Assembly: GCA_964020975.1 (NCBI GenBank)
Contig: CAXHWN010002441.1
Span: 222,901 to 286,900 of the forward strand
Reading direction: 5' to 3'
Length of the DNA: 64,000 nucleotides
Source of the DNA: Hermodice carunculata
Taxonomy: Eukaryota > Annelida > Polychaeta > Eunicida > Amphinomidae
Shown: one piece after another, positions 57,720 to 64,000 of the stretch
Layout: each line of letters begins with the position of its first letter
Numbering within the stretch: the stretch's first letter is position 1
Notes under the pieces: generated by a model
Told to the model about the DNA's origin: nothing
Database searches by the model: none
What the model saw: only the letters and a program-made list of their open reading frames with translations
Translations under genes and position numbers: made by a program

Positions 57720-59900
57720 TCTAATTTCCAACTATTTTTTGATAAAATATTAAGCAATTCTATCATGCTGTTCTGGAGAAGAAGTCGATAATAGCCTTTA
57801 CACGAAAAATTCATAAAAACTAGGAAAAAATCGCAGCGCCACCTGGTGGCCAAAATGAGAACTAATTGACCCCAGGTGACCCTATGTGCAATATCAAAGC
57901 AATTGGCCAGGTAGTTCTTGAGATGAAGAAATTGCATTTTTTTTCAAAAAATAAATTAAAAAATTCATTAAAATAGAAAAATTATTGCATCATCATCTCC
58001 TTCGCAAACCTGGTAGAGGTTCACCTGGGCAACATCCATGTGCAAAATTAAAACACTCCATACAGCGGTTTTTGAGAAGAAGTAAAAAAGGGTGGGATGA
58101 CGTGTGGTGGGTAAAAGACAGTGAAAGATGAAAAATGATACATGTTGGAACTTGTGCATGTCAGTGTGACAATCTGCCAGAGTAGTAAATGGAGAAATAT
58201 GTTAATTCTCTTTACAAATTCATTATAATATCTAAAGCCTGCAGTGCTATGATTCAGCGGTTAATTTCACATTCTTTTGACATGGGGGGTGGGGGGCCTC
58301 AAGTAATCTTATGCACATGTACTTTTTATTTCAATTCCATTAAATTGATTTGATATCCTACATCCCAACGGGTGCCCCATGGCACGCAGAAATATTGATC
58401 GGCTGTCGCTTTGCATCGGGTATGCTCGGGCCTCATTTGGGTTGCGGTAAAATCGCGATCGTTTGAACACTCTATCCGTTGCTAGAATACAACAGATTCT
58501 GTAATTCTATGCGGACAGTGCTCTGATATGCCTTCCATATTAAACTTTGGTCTTTCTTCCTTGTCTATGCAATCGAAAGAATTCGACACAACAATCTCCA
58601 GATTCTTCCTCGTGCAAACAGATGGATGTACATCTCCATTTGTAAACCCGGAAGTGCAAACTCCAAGAATTTGGGTTAATTCATTCAGCCTTCAGCAGGG
58701 AAGCGCAAGCCCATCTTCCCTTTCTGTATTGCGGTAACATGTGCCGAAGTTTTCGAACAAAGTCTGCCTTACGAAATAGCCTCTCATAAAAATATGTACC
58801 CAAAAATTTATCCAAAAGTCAATAGTATTATGCACTTTCTTTCGTTACGGCCGATGTAAACACAAGCGGAACGTCGACCAACACGTGCCATTGTGCGCAC
58901 GCATGTAATTCTGACTGTAACGGGTGACCGCTTGGTCTTGACTTGTCTCCTGTGGCACGACCCAGTCCTCATGGAAGCCACATTATGATGTGCATTTTAG
59001 GTCATATATTACGTTTTGCATGGTGTATACGAGTAAATTTACAGCGAATATGCGCCATAAGTTATTTGTGAACAAATCGCGTACGTATGGAAGTGTAGGC
59101 CGTGATTTTGTACCAAAAATTATGATCGTTCCGAGCAAGGTCCAAACAACGCGTTGTCAAAGGCTTTAATATACCTATAAACTAGGGAATTCAATCTGGA
59201 AACTGGCATGAGGATGCTGCGCATATGGAATAAGTTACTATTTTATCGTTACCTAGCTTAAGATATTTAAATTTTGTGCCAAGATGGCGCATTTGTGCTG
59301 CCAAAACACAACTTCACGATGTGCGACATAACCGTACTCTTTTCTTCAAGTACTAAATAAATGACAAAACTATGTTGAAATATTTGTACATATCTTTATT
59401 AAACTGGCAGTGATAGACCAAACATAATACAACATACAAAACACACCAAGTATTGAGAAGTTCACAGGGATCTCTTTTATTTGCAACAGGCTCTTGTCAC
59501 GTGACAACTGTGCTGAGTATCAACCACCCTACAAATTTCTCTCAAACTAAGCACCAAAATGTCCTCTTTTAAGTACTTGAAGCTGTACATGAATTTTATC
59601 ACAGACAGAAGTTGGTTATGAGGCACTTTTTCTGACATATAAGGCTAGTTAGTACATGTTATGAGTCCTTGGTCTTTTATAAAAATCATTTTTGTGTCCC
59701 TCAGATTCTCTACTCTATTGTCATGGACAATGAGGGGCAGGGGCACGCCCTGCCCAAAAATCTGCCACTATTTCCCATAAATATGGCAATAATATTTGAC
59801 AAAGTATCCTGAATTACAAGAAATTTCTGGTTTCAATTACTCTTGAGGATATGGAGGCAAATTAAAATTTTGACTATGTCTAGCAATAAATATTCCCCTT
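57720..59900. other. Intergenic stretch; dispersed repeat and CpG-denser patch
   Basis: 57780-58190 is dispersed-repeat-like and includes GCGCCACCTGGTGG at 57836-57849. 58360-58500 and 58850-59170 are clearly richer in CpG than their surroundings and might mark an unmethylated regulatory region or promoter. No exon could be tied to them. Confidence 0.4.
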
Positions 59901-59905
59901 TTTTA

Positions 59906-59941
59906 TACATACATACATACATACATACATACATACATACG
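59906..59941. repeat. (CATA)n microsatellite
   Basis: Nine CATA units just ahead of the reverse-transcriptase fossil. Confidence 0.95.
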
Positions 59942-59969
59942 TACCACAAACATGTTTTTACAGGTAAGT

Positions 59970-61515
59970 TGGATATAATGCAACATACAGTTTTAAAGGA
60001 ATTGATTGAAAAAACTGCAAAATTTCTAGTGTGTCTGAAGTTGATTAGTGACAGTACTTTTAAGGATATATGTAATGCTTTTGACTCCTTTTATACAAAC
60101 TGGACAAACAAAGAAAATATAGGATTTCAGAATTTTCATGAATGATAATCAAACGTTGAATCTTAAGAAACAGCATTTAACGTTACAAATCCAACATTAA
60201 GAATTTCAGTGTGGTAAATGTAAAGCAGCTTAAAGTTGCAAAAGCAGTTAGAGAACTACAAGAAAGATTTGTAATCACTTACACTGATAAGGCAGGTAAC
60301 CATTTTGGGTCATCTTCACAAACATTATAGGCGTATAAGGACATGATGTATATAAATTGCACGAACAATCTACTGATTACTTGATATATACACATGAAGA
60401 TGACATTTTAATGTCAACATTTCTAAAGAGGACTACTCTATACCACTTTTGGTCTGGACACCCAAATAACACAAACACCCTATAAATCAAGTTCGACAGC
60501 TGGTGTGTCAAACTGTACAAGAAAACTACCACAGGAGTGTGCTTCACTGCAATTTAGAATCATTTTCGTAAATACTGTAATGCAGTTTGTAGAAATTGTG
60601 AAATAAGTTGATTTTGGAGTATAAGCAATTCCTGCATGTTTGTATAAAAATGAGATATTTAAGAGCAAAAAGTTGCAAATGTTTTTGTTTTCATACACTT
60701 TACACAAATCTACCCATAGATATAGTGAAAGAAAGAAACTTCTTATTCCATACTTCATCAGCAATATATTTAAACATATTACGGAACCATACATAAATAT
60801 TAATTTATATTCAAAGAAACCACATGGCTAGCATGATGAATATTAAAAAAAGTAACGTTAAATCTTACACTGTTGAAACTTCAATAGATGTTATAAAACC
60901 TCTTTTGGATAATTGTCTTCAATGTGTACCAAAAAATAAATGGCATTCCGATGGGTTGCAACTGCTCCCCGTTAAATGCTTATTGATATTTAGCCTGGCT
61001 TAAATTTAAGTTTATGGATAAATTGGTGAAAAAAAAAGGACTTTCGGGTGGTTACAAAATTATCAGACAATGCAAGGTATATTGATGACATTACTTGTGT
61101 AAATGGGTCAAATGTAAATAAAATTGCTTAAGAAATGTACACAAAAGATATCCCTCTGGAAGGTACCAATTCGGAAAATTTCAGACATGTGTTCCTGGAC
61201 TGGGATATTCGAGTCTCAAATGAGAGGGTTGGCATTAAGGTTTATCACAAAATTGATAAATTTAACTTTGAAATGGTAAATTATCCTGTAACAGACAGTC
61301 ATATTTTAGAAAGTACTGGATATAAGCATTTTTGTCACAAATTTTGAGATTGATTCGTGTTTATTTTAGCTTTTAAGACCTCGCATCCAAAACCAAACCA
61401 ATTTAAAACAAATCGAGTCAAACGGATTGAAGCATGCATTTATGATCAAATCCTTCTACAAATTTTGCTATAAATATCCAGAGATAGTTAGAAAATTTGG
61501 TTTCAATAATTTTAC
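59970..61515 (+). mobile_element. Fossil reverse-transcriptase element, Penelope-like or allied family
   Basis: Recognisable parts appear in the usual order on the plus strand: an N-terminal segment, an RT-proximal segment (FVITYTDKAGNHF type), an RT motif A-like segment (HTLYTNLP type), the FLDWDIRV..KVYHKID..NFEMVNYP segment, and a C-terminal segment ending FCYKYPEIVRKFG. No terminal repeats were found. The copy is short of full length and broken many times, so it is old and inactive. The family assignment is from memory of similar invertebrate elements and is uncertain. Confidence 0.65.
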
Positions 61516-61519
61516 AGAT

Positions 61520-62642
61520 TTTAGGTTTGGCTATTTTGCTACTCAATTTTATCTTCTGACATCAGGCTGTTTTGATGTTCACCTTTCAAACATTTTACTC
61601 TGCCATGCAAGTTCACATTTACTCAGTGTCAAAAACACTCAATCTGGCTGTGCCACACAAAGGCAGAAAGTTACTTATGGACTGTCCTGAGTGTTTGGGC
61701 AAAAATTTGCAGTATTTAATCAATAGTCACAAAATTGACTCAATGTTCCAATATTTAATCAATTGTCACAAAATTGACTCATTCTCTTGGGACATTAACT
61801 CTTGGACTGACAGTCAGTGATAGGCATTTCTCAGCACTTAGAAATTGACAGTATTTACTCAATTATCACAAACTTGATTCATTCTTTTGAAATCTTAACT
61901 CAGAGCTTACAACTAAATAAACCTTGATTTTTGGAGACTTTCATAGGGAGCAGAAGGTGTCCTCATGGGGTTTGTTTTACATTTCTGGTGCAAGGTATCC
62001 ATTTTGACAGTCCTTGATAGGAATTCCAAGGGTTTATACAGGAGTCTACCTGTAACTGTTTATCTTATAATTACCTGGACTGAATATATAGCCCTAGTTT
62101 ATTTATGCTTAAGTTATACATTGGCAGGTGGTTGGACTACTGTGTCCTAATCAGCTAGAAAGGGTACATACTAGTTCAGGGTTAAGTCACATTATTCTAA
62201 TGAGAACTTGTTCTTTACAAATTTAGTAATTATGTTTGGTTTCATATATATTCTTTATTCACTTTAAAGCTCTGCATTTATAGGCAAAACTTCCTTATTT
62301 AGCTGAATCATCATTTGACATCTTCACATTTATTCGTTAATATGTGGGTTGTCTTTGCTGAATACTTACGTTGGACAAGGAACCCTACTCAGAGAAACAC
62401 ACTTGGGTAGAGGCTCCGAAACATGTTCATGTAGCTACAAAATGAAGAGCCTTTAATATATTTAGGTAAATACAGCCTAGGTCAAAATTATATAGAGAAA
62501 CGTGAGCAGTATCTGCATTAGGTTTTTCAATACTTATATTGGTATGACAGGTACAGGTAAGCTTATAATGCGTATTGAGTCTAGACTGTGGAAAAGGGTA
62601 ACGTCCATCAGGAATTAGTTCTAGACATGAAGGCTCTAGTAT

Positions 62643-62731
<89 letters not shown>

Positions 62732-63700
62732 TTATCAATATATATGTGTATATATATATATGTGTGTGTTTGTGTGTGTGTGTGTGCGTGATGATCTTCT
62801 GCATAAAATAAATTTGTGAATCGGAATTGAAATAGATTGTACTCATCTACCCATTATAGCAAAATTTGTTTGCAACTCGTTCAATGTGTACCAATATTCA
62901 GATAAAAGTCTTATAGTAGCAAGGGAAGGCTGATATTATACATCTACCCTTCACCATTATATTACCATCTAAAGATACTGAAAAGCACAGAATCGGATAT
63001 TACAAGTACTCCACAACAGGTGTTAGATTCCAGTAGCCACTGTACGATACAATGCTTTTGTTTGCTTTTAGGCAGGCTTAGATTGCTACATGGACACATA
63101 ACAAGACCTTTGAACATAGAGCCTGCTGTCAGTTTTAATTGACTGTAAGTATATTAATATTATGACTTACTCACGCGATGTGGCTTGCTCATTATACATT
63201 TCTATGCTGGCCTATACGTCATTCAAAAACAGAAAACTTGGATAACGTGAGGTGAATTGTCTCATAATTTATGAAGGGTAACATTTCCTTAAACAAATGA
63301 GTTAAATGTTATGATGACAGAATTTGGAGCATGAAAATAATTGCCGTATCATATATTACAGGTTAACCACAAAGATGTTTTTCTCTTTTTAGTCGGCAAA
63401 ATGAAGACACGAAAAATTAAATAAGTGAAAAAGGAGTACCTCTTATTATCCTAGCGGTTGCTGCTCATAAATATGTGTGATGAACTATGTAGGTATGATG
63501 TACTTGTATAAGAGAATAAGGAAGCCACTTTTACTTCCTGTTCCACTTTAACAAACTATATTCCCACGAATATGTGTTATAATGTTTACCCACATACGCC
63601 CAGCATCATCATTCATCTAGATGCTGCATCCTTTTTCAGTTCCTTTGTAATTCTTTTACAAAGGCTCGGAATGATTATTCTTCAGATATTTACGCTAATG
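61520..63700. other. Intergenic stretch, no supported gene
   Basis: The phrase TTTAATCAATTGTCACAAA-like recurs at about 61713, 61750 and 61853. (TA)n lies at 62648-62735 and (TG)n at 62760-62788. No gene is seen. Confidence 0.4.
62648..62790. repeat. (TA)n and (TG)n microsatellites
   Basis: Alternating TA, an imperfect middle, then TG repeats. Confidence 0.96.
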
Positions 63701-63900
63701 NNNNNNNNNNNNNNNNNNNNNNNNNNNNNNNNNNNNNNNNNNNNNNNNNNNNNNNNNNNNNNNNNNNNNNNNNNNNNNNNNNNNNNNNNNNNNNNNNNNN
63801 NNNNNNNNNNNNNNNNNNNNNNNNNNNNNNNNNNNNNNNNNNNNNNNNNNNNNNNNNNNNNNNNNNNNNNNNNNNNNNNNNNNNNNNNNNNNNNNNNNNN
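63701..63900. other. Assembly gap (200 N)
   Basis: Exactly 200 undetermined bases. The true gap size may differ. The 100 bases after it are open in two minus-strand frames but too short to assign. Confidence 1.
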
Positions 63901-64000
63901 TTCACATACAGGGAGGCACTTATGCAGTAGATGTCTGACCCAACAACTGCCCACAATTTGGGTGCTGTATGGTTCTGTCCCAACCAGTAGTCAACAATGG

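Noticed and set aside
63901-64000. Open minus-strand frames after the assembly gap
   Set aside because: Only 100 bases of real sequence; not enough to support a gene.

Overview
The window looks like nuclear DNA from a marine invertebrate. It is AT-rich and intron-rich, with long (TA)n, (GAA)n and (TCTA)n arrays, many homopolymer G/C tracts, short dispersed repeats carrying TGACCTTGA/TCAAGGTCA words, and a tRNA-derived SINE. Frequent TAGGCCTA-type words suggest an echinoderm or another invertebrate deuterostome to me, but a lophotrochozoan is not excluded. There is no bacterial gene organisation. A 200-base assembly gap lies at 63701-63900.

The main content is one large multi-exon gene on the minus strand, running from a start codon at 47811 to a stop codon at 14771. 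I rebuilt it by hand from splice sites, intron phases and protein similarity. Exons 1-4 encode a KMT5A/SET8-like SET domain. Next comes a tandem array of alternating 83-nt (A) and 88/76-nt (B) exons, six pairs between 39.1 and 30.2 kb, each adding a Ser/Thr/Pro/Glu/Asn-rich module of 53-57 residues. Linker exons at 29.2, 28.6 and 26.9 kb lead into a 1.67-kb exon (22500-20830) that carries two C2H2/C2HC-like fingers and a tyrosine-recombinase (YR) fold with its catalytic Arg, His and Tyr signature. Acidic and basic linker exons and a two-exon Myb/SANT-like C-terminus follow. The exon phases chain almost without exception. The summed coding length is about 1,320 codons plus one surplus base, which matches a single one-base frame offset inside the recombinase exon. 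There is also a stop in one B exon, a non-GT donor in one A exon and a stop in one linker exon. The gene is therefore either a recently decaying paralogue or one that skips these phase-symmetric exons.

The flanks are repeat-rich. On the left are: a 1.65-kb direct duplication (0.07-2.6 kb), a SINE (6.5-6.8 kb), a repeat built from CGACCATTTTGGGAC words (7.2-7.7 kb), a dispersed repeat (8.5-8.8 kb), two LINE ORF2 remnants (9.6-10.4 and 12.1-12.7 kb) with a TIR element inserted beside the second, and an isolated plus-strand terminal-exon candidate (13.4-13.6 kb). On the right are: an intact-looking 687-bp TIR element with a 9-bp target-site duplication (48.45-49.14 kb), a second copy of the 8.5-kb repeat (50.9-51.2 kb), a second CGACCATTTTGGGAC-type repeat (55.7-55.9 kb), and a broken reverse-transcriptase element (60.0-61.5 kb). 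Three repeat families recur in nested, opposite orientation on either side of the SET-recombinase gene.

All product calls come from recognising protein motifs by eye. No database search, splice predictor or expression data was available.
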